Source: DASXRC01 sp036506495
GTDB taxonomy: Bacteria; Actinomycetota; Actinomycetes; Mycobacteriales; Micromonosporaceae
DNA: 49,312 bases
Assembly: GCA_036506495.1 (NCBI GenBank)
Contig: DASXRQ010000240.1
Coordinates: 1 to 49,312, forward strand
Reading direction: 5' to 3'
Part shown: in pieces, positions 1-7,295 of the stretch
How positions within the stretch are numbered: position 1 is the stretch's first letter
How the letters are laid out: every line of letters begins with the position of its first letter
Notes under the pieces: model-generated
Seen by the model: only the letters and a program-made list of their open reading frames with translations
What the model was told of the DNA's origin: nothing
Databases searched by the model: none
Program-made: the position numbers and the translations under genes

Positions 1-492
1 CGCCGGCAGCCCGTACGTGTTCAGCAGGCGCTGCAGCGCGGTGAGGTGGCCCAGATCGAAGATCTCGTACTCGGGCACGATGGCCCGTTCCTGCATCCGG
101 GCGTGCAGGTCGACGATGAACTCCCAGCGGTTCAGGAACACGGCGTCGCCGAAGTTGACCGTGCCCATCGTGCAGGACGCCATGTCCGGTGCGGCGTCGA
201 GCACCGCGAGACGGTCGGATTCCGGGTCGGTGACCGCGCCACCCGACGACAGCTGAACGATCAGATCAGTGGACTCGCGCAGCGCCGTGACCGTGTCCCG
301 CAGCCGGCCCGGGTCCAAGGTCGGCTTCGCCTCGGCGTCGCGGATGTGGATGTGGATGACGCTGGCGCCGAGCGCCTCGCACTCCTTGGCCGTGGTAACC
401 AGCTCGTCGAGGGTCACCGGCAGCGCCGGCACATCGGCCTTCGCCGATTCGGCCCCGGTCGGAGCGACTGTGATCAGCGTCCCTGTGGTCAT
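1..492 (-). CDS. beta-keto acid cleavage enzyme (BKACE, DUF849), 3' end cut by window
   Basis: Enzymes of this family condense a beta-keto acid with acetyl-CoA to give acetoacetate and a new acyl-CoA, using a divalent zinc. Only the first 164 residues lie in the window; the reading frame stays open to base 1. The metal-binding HIHIRD signature is at residues 47-52, and the N-terminal strand LITVAPTGAE is typical of the TIM-barrel fold. The ATG at 490-492 is 24 bp downstream of the ygfZ stop, so it may be the last gene of a fur-ygfZ-BKACE transcript. The substrate cannot be told because the specificity residues lie mainly beyond the cut. Confidence 0.85.
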   Translation of the reverse strand, partial: MTTGTLITVAPTGAESAKADVPALPVTLDELVTTAKECEALGASVIHIHIRDAEAKPTLDPGRLRDTVTALRESTDLIVQLSSGGAVTDPESDRLAVLDAAPDMASCTMGTVNFGDAVFLNRWEFIVDLHARMQERAIVPEYEIFDLGHLTALQRLLNTYGLPA

Positions 493-516
493 GCGGGCGA
501 TATTCGCACGCACGCC

Positions 517-1587
517 CTATCCCGGGTCGCCCGGGTCGATGGCCGCGGTCGACTCGGCGACACGCAGCGGCGCATCGTCGGACACGTTGCGCCTGATCAC
601 CGCCAGCGCGACCATGCCGAGCTCGTGGTGGCGCACCGCCGTACCGATGAAGCCCACCGCCCGGCCGTCCCCGGTCGCAACGGCGGTGCCCGGCGCCGGT
701 GGCTGATCGGTCGCGACACCGTCCAGGTGCAACAGGACGAGCCGGCGCGGTGGTCGGCCCAGGTTGTGCACCCGCGCTACGGTCTCCTGGCCGCGGTAGC
801 AGCCCTTGTCGAGGTGCACCGCGGCGGATCGCGGGTCGACCTCCGCGGGGATCGTGCGGTGGTCGATCTCCAACCCGAGCCGCGGTACACGCGCGGCGAC
901 CCGGATCGCCTCGTACGCCCACAAACCAACCGGTGGGACGCCGAGGCGTTCCATGACCTCGCCCACGGTCGGCCGCGGGACCAGCAGGTCGACGCCGAGC
1001 CGGCTCCGACGGGCCCACCCGCCACCGGAGAGCGGCGCCACGGCGTACCGTGCCGTCGGGCGTGGCGGGACGGCGCCGGCGGCGAACTTCGGACCCGGCA
1101 CCGGCACCAGGTCGGGTTCGCCGAGCGGACCGACGCCCAGGGCGGCGAGTGCGCCGTCGGCCTTCGGGCCGACGACCGAGAGCACCGCCCAGTCGGCGCC
1201 GACGTCGCGCGGCTCCACCCGGCTGAGGAAGCGCATCTTCTCGAGGAACGTGAGCAAGTCGCCGGCCGCGCCGGGCTCGGTGTCGAGCCACGTGGTCCCG
1301 CCGTCCTCGGCGACCAGCGCGTGGTGCTCGACATGCCCGTGTGGGGAGAGCACGAACAGCTCGGTTCCCTCGCCGGCGCGCAGGTCGGTGAGGTGCTGGG
1401 TGGTCAGGCTGTGCAACCACGTCACCCGGTCCTCGCCCGTCACTGCTAGCACGCCGCGGTTCGATCGGTCGACAACGCCGGCATCGGTGGCGAGGATCCG
1501 CTGTTCACGCATCGGATCGCCGTAGTGCGCGGCGACACCGGCGTCGCGTGACTCCGGCTCCAGCGCCTCGACCATGACCACGGTCAT
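517..1587 (-). CDS. ygfZ: YgfZ/GcvT-family folate-binding protein
   Basis: A GcvT-like tetrahydrofolate-binding protein of the YgfZ/IBA57 group, whose members help assemble or repair iron-sulfur clusters. The family signature KGCYRGQE with its conserved cysteine is present in the C-terminal half, followed by a beta-barrel segment. I place the start at the ATG 1585-1587, which overlaps the fur stop (ATGA) and follows a GGGAG ribosome site; this gives 356 residues. An upstream in-frame start would extend 8 residues into fur. The ATGA overlap implies translational coupling to the regulator upstream. Confidence 0.88.
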   Translation of the reverse strand: MTVVMVEALEPESRDAGVAAHYGDPMREQRILATDAGVVDRSNRGVLAVTGEDRVTWLHSLTTQHLTDLRAGEGTELFVLSPHGHVEHHALVAEDGGTTWLDTEPGAAGDLLTFLEKMRFLSRVEPRDVGADWAVLSVVGPKADGALAALGVGPLGEPDLVPVPGPKFAAGAVPPRPTARYAVAPLSGGGWARRSRLGVDLLVPRPTVGEVMERLGVPPVGLWAYEAIRVAARVPRLGLEIDHRTIPAEVDPRSAAVHLDKGCYRGQETVARVHNLGRPPRRLVLLHLDGVATDQPPAPGTAVATGDGRAVGFIGTAVRHHELGMVALAVIRRNVSDDAPLRVAESTAAIDPGDPG

Positions 1588-2006
1588 TCCCGCTCCCCAC
1601 ATGTGCGGCACAGCCCGAACAGCGCGAGGTGGCCGATGTCCACCAGGAAGCCGCGCTGCTCATCCAGTGTGCGCGCGAGCGGCGTCAGCATGCTCGGCTC
1701 CACCTCGTCTACCGCGCCACAGGACCGGCAGACGAGGTGGACGTGCTGCTGTTTTCCGGCGGTGTGGTACGTCGGCGAGCCGTGCGACAGGTGCGTGTGG
1801 GTAACCAGACCGAGCTCCTCGAGCAGCTCCAGCGTGCGGTAGACCGTCGTGATGTTCACCCCCGCGGCGACCTCGCGCACCGCCGCGTGCACCTGCTCCG
1901 GGGTGGCGTGGCCGAGCGTGTGCACGGCCTCCAGCACCAGCTGCCGGGGCGCGGTCAGCCGCAGGCCACGGGCGCGGAGCATCTCTGCGAGCGAGGACTC
2001 GGACAC
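1584..2006 (-). CDS. Fur-family metal-responsive repressor
   Basis: 140-residue Fur/Zur-type regulator: an N-terminal winged helix (residues about 1-80, with the recognition segment NITTVYRTLELL) and a C-terminal dimerisation domain with the HVHLVCRSC metal site. The two CxxC pairs (CRSC near residue 93 and CRTC near 135) form the structural zinc site known in the family. The start is GTG at 2004-2006, with a TATCAT -10 box (2013-2018) only 6 nt upstream, so the mRNA is probably leaderless. It is divergent from the aminodeoxychorismate-lyase-like gene and translationally coupled to ygfZ. The metal (Fe, Zn or other) cannot be assigned. Confidence 0.88.
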   Translation of the reverse strand: MSESSLAEMLRARGLRLTAPRQLVLEAVHTLGHATPEQVHAAVREVAAGVNITTVYRTLELLEELGLVTHTHLSHGSPTYHTAGKQQHVHLVCRSCGAVDEVEPSMLTPLARTLDEQRGFLVDIGHLALFGLCRTCGERE

Positions 2007-2012
2007 CGCTCG

Positions 2013-2055
2013 ATGATATGCCGATCATGGCATCCTTTGCCGGTTGCATGATCGG
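2013..2055. promoter_or_regulatory. fur promoter with candidate operator palindrome
   Basis: On the minus strand TATCAT (2013-2018) lies 6 nt from the fur GTG. Immediately upstream of it CCGATCATG (2021-2029) and CATGATCGG (2047-2055) form a perfect 9-bp inverted repeat with a 17-nt spacer. The repeat would cover the -35 region of the fur promoter, so an autoregulatory operator is a reasonable inference. Confidence 0.5.
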
Positions 2056-2102
2056 TGCCGGAGGTCGCGTGCTCGGCGTGGCCGGGGACTAGGCTCCCGG
2101 GA

Positions 2103-2951
2103 GTGTCCGAGCAGCGGGTAGTCGCCGTCCTGGGCCGGGGCGTCGTGCCGGCCGACGTGCCGATCCTGCGCGCCGACGACCTCGGCGTGCTGCGCGGGGA
2201 TGGCGTCTTCGAAACCATGAACGTGCGCGACGGGCGACCGTGGCTGCTCGACGAGCACCTTGCCCGGATGGCCCGGTCCGCCGCCCGGCTCGACCTCATC
2301 CTCCCGCCGGCCGCCGAGCTGGCGGACCTCGCTGGGCAGGCCTGCGACGCGTGGCCGGCCGGGCTCGAGGGGGCGATGCGGCTAGTCTGCACCCGAGGGG
2401 CCGAGGACGGCGGCCCGGTCACGGTCTTCGCCACGGTCACGGCGGTCGGCGATCCGGTACGCCACGCCCGGCGCGAGGGAATCGCGGTCGCCACCGCGAC
2501 GCTCGGCGTCACCGCCGATGTCCGCACCGGCGCGCCGTGGCTCCTCGGCGGCGTCAAGTCGCTGTCGTATGCGGTGAACATGGCCTCGCAGCGCTGGGCG
2601 CTCGCGAACGGCGTGGACGACGTGCTGTGGGTTTCCACGGACGGGTACGCCCTCGAGGCCCCGACGTCGACGCTCGTGTGGCTGGAGGACGACGTGCTCT
2701 ACACCGTCCCCGCCGAGGCGACCGGCATCCTGCCCGGCACGACCGCCCGCTGGCTACTTGACAACGCCGGCAAGGTCGGCTTCACCGCCGCGGAGCGGAT
2801 GGTGACCCCGACGGAGTTGGTCGGGGCAGACGGCGTCTGGCTCACCTCCTCGGTCCGCGGGCTGGCCGAGGTCCGCGCCATCGACGATGTGCCGCGGCAG
2901 GCCGCCCGGCACACGACCGCGATCCGCGAGCTGCTCGGGTTCCCGATCTGA
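2103..2951 (+). CDS. pabC: class IV PLP enzyme, aminodeoxychorismate lyase-like
   Basis: Fold-type IV pyridoxal-phosphate enzyme (282 residues), most like 4-amino-4-deoxychorismate lyase, which makes p-aminobenzoate and pyruvate for folate synthesis. The RGDGVFET motif near the N-terminus and the PLP-lysine region GGVKSLSYAVNM are visible. The start is GTG at 2103, chosen because TAGGCT at 2090-2095 sits 7 nt before it; the longer ORF from 2055 would run through that promoter. A branched-chain or D-amino-acid transaminase is the alternative. It occupies the position of M. tuberculosis Rv0812, next to the nitrobindin gene, with which it is convergent. Confidence 0.8.
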   Translation: MSEQRVVAVLGRGVVPADVPILRADDLGVLRGDGVFETMNVRDGRPWLLDEHLARMARSAARLDLILPPAAELADLAGQACDAWPAGLEGAMRLVCTRGAEDGGPVTVFATVTAVGDPVRHARREGIAVATATLGVTADVRTGAPWLLGGVKSLSYAVNMASQRWALANGVDDVLWVSTDGYALEAPTSTLVWLEDDVLYTVPAEATGILPGTTARWLLDNAGKVGFTAAERMVTPTELVGADGVWLTSSVRGLAEVRAIDDVPRQAARHTTAIRELLGFPI

Positions 2952-2972
2952 CGCGTCGATGGACGGCGGTCG

Positions 2973-3566
2973 TCAGCCGCCGACCCGGACCAGCCGCGCC
3001 GAGAGATGAGGGTTCAGGCCCTGGCCGACCGCGGCCATCTCGTGCGCGTACAGCAACGCACCCTCCACGATGCCGAACAGCCGCTTGCCCGCGGTGACCT
3101 CCTTGGCCGTGGCCGTACGCACGACGGCGTCGGTGGCCATCTCGACGCGTACCCCGTCCACCCGCCCGAGGTAGAGCTCCATGATCCCGGTGGGGCTGAT
3201 CATCAGCGCCTCGATCTCATCGCTCGGGCGCTCGTCGCGCATCACCGGCCGCCACCAGCCGATCTCACGGGCGGACGGGCGGATCGGCTTGCTCTGTTCG
3301 TCGAGCAACCACGAGCGCGACTCGTAGTGCAGGAACGGCCGACCGTCGTGGCTGATCCGGATCTCCTGCGCATAGTCGAAGTCCTCGATCGTCGGGTAGC
3401 CACCGCGTCCGCGGCCGCGCCAGAGCCCCACGTACGGCAGGAGCCCGCGCAGCGCCGGGTGCAGGTCTGGCCCGGTACGCAGGTCGTGGACCTCTTCGTA
3501 CGGGTACGGGTCGACTGGCGGCGCGTTCAGCCAGGGCGGCGGCATCGGGCCGTCGGCGGTCGTCAC
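2973..3566 (-). CDS. nitrobindin / FABP-like heme beta-barrel protein
   Basis: A 197-residue beta-barrel protein of the nitrobindin family; members bind ferric heme and have been described as peroxynitrite isomerases. The diagnostic YVGLWRGRGRGGYP turn follows the start of the barrel, and the expected proximal heme histidine is H187 in the C-terminal NPHLSARL. The first 45 residues are Pro-rich. The start is a GTG overlapping the stop of the small membrane protein upstream (GTGA), so the two are likely translationally coupled. The family member at this position in M. tuberculosis is Rv0813c. Confidence 0.85.
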   Translation of the reverse strand: MTTADGPMPPPWLNAPPVDPYPYEEVHDLRTGPDLHPALRGLLPYVGLWRGRGRGGYPTIEDFDYAQEIRISHDGRPFLHYESRSWLLDEQSKPIRPSAREIGWWRPVMRDERPSDEIEALMISPTGIMELYLGRVDGVRVEMATDAVVRTATAKEVTAGKRLFGIVEGALLYAHEMAAVGQGLNPHLSARLVRVGG

Positions 3567-3667
3567 CAGCGCCCCCTCGAGATGCGCACGGCCAGGTAGA
3601 CCAGGGCACCGGCGAGGACGCCGAAGCCCGCCACGAGCAGGCTCACGAACCCGATCTCGGTAACCAT
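3563..3667 (-). CDS. 34-residue single-pass membrane protein
   Basis: A small ORF beginning MVTEIGFVSLLVAGFG and ending ISRGRW. Nearly all of it is one hydrophobic helix followed by a positively charged end, so it is expected in the membrane with the C-terminus inside. Its TGA overlaps the GTG of the nitrobindin gene, the main evidence that it is translated. A -10-like TACGAT lies 9 nt upstream of the ATG. Function unknown. Confidence 0.55.
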   Translation of the reverse strand: MVTEIGFVSLLVAGFGVLAGALVYLAVRISRGRW

Positions 3668-3709
3668 GACCAGCTCATCGTAGGCCCGGGCCCCACTAGG
3701 GTGGCTCTC

Positions 3710-4072
3710 ATGGCTCGCACCCTCGTCGTCAAGGCCACCGCCGGGGTGGACGCGCCCGAGCGCTGCGCGCAGGCGTTCACGGTCGCGGCGACCGCGGTGG
3801 CGGCCGGGGCCGACGTCTCGCTGTGGCTCACCGGTGAATCGACCTGGTTCGCGCTGCCCGGGCGGGCCGCCGAGTTCGAGCTGCCGCACTCGGCACCCCT
3901 GCCCGATCTGCTGGCCGCCGTCCTCGCCGGCGGCCGGGTGACCGCCTGTACCCAATGCGCCGCCCGCCGCGGGATCGCCCAGGACGACGTGCTGCCGGGC
4001 GTACGCATTGCCGGGGCGGCCGCGTTCGTCGAGGAGGTCCTCGCCGACGGCGCCCAGGCCCTCGTCTACTGA
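3710..4072 (+). CDS. DsrE-family small protein
   Basis: A 120-residue DsrE/F-like protein, a family that includes sulfur-carrier and sulfur-relay subunits. It has the alternating strand-helix pattern of the fold and a CTQC cysteine pair in its middle, a plausible sulfur-accepting or redox site. The start ATG 3710 is preceded by TAGGGT (3697-3702) with a 7-nt gap, so the transcript is probably leaderless. It lies close to two sulfur-transfer genes at 5-6 kb, but a functional link is only inferred. Confidence 0.75.
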   Translation: MARTLVVKATAGVDAPERCAQAFTVAATAVAAGADVSLWLTGESTWFALPGRAAEFELPHSAPLPDLLAAVLAGGRVTACTQCAARRGIAQDDVLPGVRIAGAAAFVEEVLADGAQALVY

Positions 4073-4089
4073 GCCGTTTACTGAGCCGT

Positions 4090-4968
4090 CTACTGAGCGG
4101 GGCAGGGCTGGGTCGCCACGACCGTCACGCGGCCGTCCCGAGCCTGGGCCACCAACGCGACACCGCCGTGCCGGTAGGCGACGAGGTCGGCCGTCGAGAG
4201 CGCCGGCGTCGTGCCGGCCAGCCGATCGTGCAGGGCGACCGGCAGCGGACCGGGAACGGTGCCCGGCTGGCTGGTCAGCCGAACGCTTCGCGCGACGTTA
4301 CCCGCGTCGTCGCACTGGACGCGGGTCGAGCCGACCGACTCGCCCGCGCCCACGCCGAGCGCGGCCGCCACCGGACTCGCCGCGGCCACCAGCTCGGGCG
4401 GCGCGAGGACCAGGGTGTCCGCGAGCACCGGTCGATCGTCGGGCCGGCAGCCGGTGGCCACGGTCAGCGTGATGATGCCCGGCCCGGTCACCCCGCCGCG
4501 GATGCCGACGAACTCGCCGGCATCCGCGCGAAGGGTGTGGTCGCCGTGAGCGGGGTGTCGCACCCTGACCCGGTACGCCTCCGGCAGCCGGTCGCCGAGC
4601 CGGTCCAGCTGCACCGCGGCCTCCGCGGGCGGCACGAAGATCCGCACATCCTGCTCGAGGGTGGCTCCCGCCCGGGCGGACGTGATCCGGCACCCGGTCG
4701 TCAGCCGTGGCGCGACGATCTCCAGCACCGCGTCCGGCCCGGCGGCGGCCGCCAGTCGGCCCGCGGCCCGCTCCACCACCGGCAGGGCCTCGCCGACGCT
4801 GCGCTGCTCGCGGACGGTCGCCGGGTCGTGCCGCGCGGACCAGTACGCCGTCCCGGCGAGCAGCAGCGCCCACGCGGCGGCGGCCGCGATCAACCACCTC
4901 CGCCCGCGACGCGGCGGCGGCGGGGACGCGTCCTGCGCCGGCTCGGCGAGCGTCGTCACGCCCGCCAT
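4090..4968 (-). CDS. membrane-anchored extracytoplasmic hypothetical protein
   Basis: 292 residues: a short cytoplasmic tail with Pro and Arg runs, one membrane helix (about residues 28-45, LIAAAAAWALLLAGTAYW), and a large extracytoplasmic domain with paired cysteines. No enzyme motif recognised. It ends 18 bp from the convergent DsrE gene. The upstream gap to the sseC gene (4969-5024) holds CCGACGATCATGGCGTT, which resembles one arm of the palindrome at 28.7 kb. Confidence 0.7.
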   Translation of the reverse strand: MAGVTTLAEPAQDASPPPPRRGRRWLIAAAAAWALLLAGTAYWSARHDPATVREQRSVGEALPVVERAAGRLAAAAGPDAVLEIVAPRLTTGCRITSARAGATLEQDVRIFVPPAEAAVQLDRLGDRLPEAYRVRVRHPAHGDHTLRADAGEFVGIRGGVTGPGIITLTVATGCRPDDRPVLADTLVLAPPELVAAASPVAAALGVGAGESVGSTRVQCDDAGNVARSVRLTSQPGTVPGPLPVALHDRLAGTTPALSTADLVAYRHGGVALVAQARDGRVTVVATQPCPAQ

Positions 4969-5024
4969 CGTGGCACAGCCGAGTGCGCACCGATCCAGCG
5001 CGCCCTCACCCGACGATCATGGCG

Positions 5025-5339
5025 TTAGCCCACCTTCAGCGCCACCTCGTTGACTCCCCGACCGGCGCTGACGACCGCGTCGCCGTTGCCAACTCGGGAC
5101 AGCGCGCGCAGCGTCCAGTCGCCCGGGGCCGCGAAGAACCGGAACAGGCCCGCCGACGACGTCACCACCTCGGCGGCAAACTCACCGGTGGCGTCGAGGA
5201 GCCGCACGTACGCCCCAGGAATCGGCTCCCCGGTGCCGGCCCGGAGCACGCCGGTGATGACGGTCTCCTTCTCCAGGTCCACGCTGGCCGGGATGGGCGC
5301 CGACTGGTCCGGCGCCGCGCAACCCGCGTCAATGCTCAT
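5025..5339 (-). CDS. sseC: DUF1416 / SseC-type protein
   Basis: 104-residue DUF1416 protein, named SseC in mycobacteria, where it always follows a CysA2/CysA3-type sulfurtransferase. The C-terminal 80 residues look like a carboxypeptidase-regulatory-like beta-sandwich (ITGVLRAGTGEPIPGAYVRL). The N-terminus carries one cysteine (residue 7). One base separates its ATG from the sulfurtransferase stop, so the two form an operon. Role in thiosulfate or cysteine metabolism is inferred from this pairing. Confidence 0.88.
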   Translation of the reverse strand: MSIDAGCAAPDQSAPIPASVDLEKETVITGVLRAGTGEPIPGAYVRLLDATGEFAAEVVTSSAGLFRFFAAPGDWTLRALSRVGNGDAVVSAGRGVNEVALKVG

Positions 5340-5340
5340 C

Positions 5341-6189
5341 TCAGGCCTCCCCGGGGTGGTCGCCGAGTGCCACCGGCACGCCCACGAGCGAGCCGTACTC
5401 GGTCCACGATCCGTCGTAGTTCTTCACGTCGCGGTGGCCCAGCAGCTCGCGCAGCACGAACCACGTGTGCGAGGAGCGCTCGCCGATGCGGCAGTACGCG
5501 ATTGTCGGCTTGGACGCGTTCAGCCCGGCGTCGGCGTACAGCGACCGCAGCTCATCGTCCGACTTAAAGGTCCCGTCCTCGTTGGCCGCCTTCGACCAGG
5601 GCACGCTCAGCGCGGTGGGCACATGCCCCGGGCGCTGGGCCTGCTCCTGGGGCAGGTGGGCCGGGGCGAGCAGCCGGCCGGCGTACTCATCCGGCGAACG
5701 GACATCGATCAGGTTCTTGACGCCGATCACGGCCACCACTTCGTCGCGGAACGCGCGGATCGACAGGTCCGCCCGCTGGGCGGTGTACTGCGTGGCGGGC
5801 CGGGACACCGCGTCCTTGACGAGCGGGCGGTTGTCCAGCTCCCACTTCTTGCGGCCGCCGTCGAGCAGCTTCACGTCGCGGTGGCCGTAGAGCTTGAAAT
5901 ACCAGTAGGCGTACGCGGCGAACCAGTTGTTGTTGCCGCCGTACAGGATCACGATGTCGTTGGTGCCGACGCCGCGGGTCGACAGCAGCGCCTCGAACTG
6001 CTGCTGGTTGACGAAGTCCCGCCGCACCGGGTCCTGCAGGTCGGCCCTCCAGTCCAGCTTGATGGCGCCGGGGATGTGGCCGCCGTCGTACGCGGTCGTG
6101 TCCTCGTCGACCTCGACGAAGACGACGCCCGGGGCGTCCAGGTTCTTTTCGGCCCAGTCGGCCGAGACGAGTGCGGTATCGCGACTCAT
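5341..6189 (-). CDS. cysA2: thiosulfate sulfurtransferase, rhodanese type (CysA2/SseA)
   Basis: 282 residues with two rhodanese domains; the second holds the catalytic loop CRIGERS, with the persulfide-forming cysteine in YCRIGERSSHTW. It transfers sulfane sulfur from thiosulfate to cyanide or a thiol acceptor in the cytoplasm. The start ATG is preceded by a good GGGAG site with a 6-nt gap. It is first in a two-gene operon with sseC and lies 161 bp downstream of a Cys-rich leader peptide, so expression probably responds to cysteine. It corresponds to Rv0815c in M. tuberculosis. Confidence 0.9.
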   Translation of the reverse strand: MSRDTALVSADWAEKNLDAPGVVFVEVDEDTTAYDGGHIPGAIKLDWRADLQDPVRRDFVNQQQFEALLSTRGVGTNDIVILYGGNNNWFAAYAYWYFKLYGHRDVKLLDGGRKKWELDNRPLVKDAVSRPATQYTAQRADLSIRAFRDEVVAVIGVKNLIDVRSPDEYAGRLLAPAHLPQEQAQRPGHVPTALSVPWSKAANEDGTFKSDDELRSLYADAGLNASKPTIAYCRIGERSSHTWFVLRELLGHRDVKNYDGSWTEYGSLVGVPVALGDHPGEA

Positions 6190-6350
6190 GGCGTGCTCCC
6201 TGTCGAGGATGTCGGTGGAGTCGCCGCGCGGATGAGAAAGGTGTCGCGCCGCGCGGGATCCAGGAGAAGGGGACGGATCTCGTACGTGCGACGGCGTCGC
6301 TGCCGGGCGTAAGGAAGATCAGAGGGTACGCGTGCGAAGCAGCCCCGCCG

Positions 6351-6428
6351 TCAGATGACGGGGCGACAGAGGCAGGTGGCCACGCGGCACAGGTCGACCG
6401 CGCGCCGCTTGGTGAGCAGCGTGCCCAT
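6351..6428 (-). CDS. Cys-rich leader peptide (cysteine attenuator uORF)
   Basis: A 25-residue peptide whose C-terminal part reads AVDLCRVATCLCRPVI, with three cysteines. It matches the short leader peptides known upstream of sulfur-assimilation genes in Streptomyces and mycobacteria, where poly-Cys leaderless uORFs act as cysteine-responsive attenuators. A TAGGCT box (6437-6442) lies 8 nt before the ATG, as expected for a leaderless uORF. The segment over the last Cys codons (CTCTGTC in sense, 6365-6371) can pair with GACAGGG of the downstream ribosome site (6198-6204), six Watson-Crick pairs plus one G-U. It is too short for standard gene callers. Confidence 0.85.
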   Translation of the reverse strand: MGTLLTKRRAVDLCRVATCLCRPVI

Positions 6429-6491
6429 GGGCGGGAAGCCTACCAGCCGTTCCGTGCCTCGGACACACACGACCACCATGCGGGAGTCCGC

Positions 6492-7247
6492 TCAACCGTT
6501 CAGGGGTACGCCCCGAGCGGTCGCGGTGATCGCCAAGCCGTCGGGTCGCGGGGTGACCTTCTGCACGGCCAGATCGAACGGCAGCGCGGGCAGGGCGACG
6601 TCGACCGAAATCCTCTCGGCGATCTGGTTGATCAGGCTCTGGGCGGCCGGTATGTCGGGCACGCCGTCCGCCTTGAGGTCGTGGAACCGCACCCGGATCT
6701 TGCCGCCCGCCATGGCCAGGGCCGCGGTGCCGGTCAGCGTGAGCTTCTGCCCGAGCACCTCCACCGGCACGCTCACCAGCAGGTGACCGTCCTGTTCGGA
6801 CAGTCGCAGCCCGGGTTGTTTGATCAGGTCGGCGACCGAGGCGTACCCGATCGTCGCGGTTCCGGACACCCGCTCCGCGACGACCCGGCCCTCCCCGCTC
6901 ATCAGCGTACGAGCGCCGGCAGTCACGTCCGTGGCCTCGACGTCGAGCCGCGGCAACTGGACGCCCTGGCCCGCCACGTCCCGCATCACGATCGTGATCT
7001 TGTCGTATCGGCCGCGTGCAACCTGGGTCAGGAACGGGAAGCCGCCGACCGTCACGTCCGGCTCCGATGAGGTGACACCCCGCGCGGCGACCTCCTTCTT
7101 CACCTGGTCGCCGATGGTGCGCTCGGCGAGCGCCGCGCCAGCCCGGTCGGCGATGAGCAGCAGCCCCCCGAGCACGATGACGAGTACGACGAGGACGCTG
7201 ATCAGCCGCGCGGTCCAGCTCCGCCGGCGTACCACCGTGTCGGCCAC
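6492..7247 (-). CDS. lmeA: LmeA-like mannan elongation protein (DUF2993)
   Basis: 251-residue DUF2993 protein: one N-terminal membrane anchor (about residues 14-34) and a periplasm-facing lipid-binding fold. The M. tuberculosis homologue in the same position (Rv0817c, LmeA) binds phosphoinositides and is needed for lipomannan chain elongation; the same job here is inferred. The GTG start (7245-7247) has a strong GAGGAGG site 5 nt upstream. Transcription continues toward the leader peptide, but a separate promoter at 6437 serves the latter. Confidence 0.8.
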   Translation of the reverse strand: MADTVVRRRSWTARLISVLVVLVIVLGGLLLIADRAGAALAERTIGDQVKKEVAARGVTSSEPDVTVGGFPFLTQVARGRYDKITIVMRDVAGQGVQLPRLDVEATDVTAGARTLMSGEGRVVAERVSGTATIGYASVADLIKQPGLRLSEQDGHLLVSVPVEVLGQKLTLTGTAALAMAGGKIRVRFHDLKADGVPDIPAAQSLINQIAERISVDVALPALPFDLAVQKVTPRPDGLAITATARGVPLNG

Positions 7248-7295
7248 TCGTCCTCCTCGACGTGGGTCGTTGTCGCCAGATACCCGGTTCGAAGA

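Noticed and set aside
46..1449. 467-residue plus-strand ORF opposite ygfZ
   Set aside because: Arg/Gly/Ala-rich translation with no family features; it is the antisense shadow of a clear YgfZ gene.
6205..6345. Intrinsic terminator between the Cys leader and the sulfurtransferase gene
   Set aside because: Only short stems such as GCGAC/GTCGC and no T tract; translational attenuation fits better.
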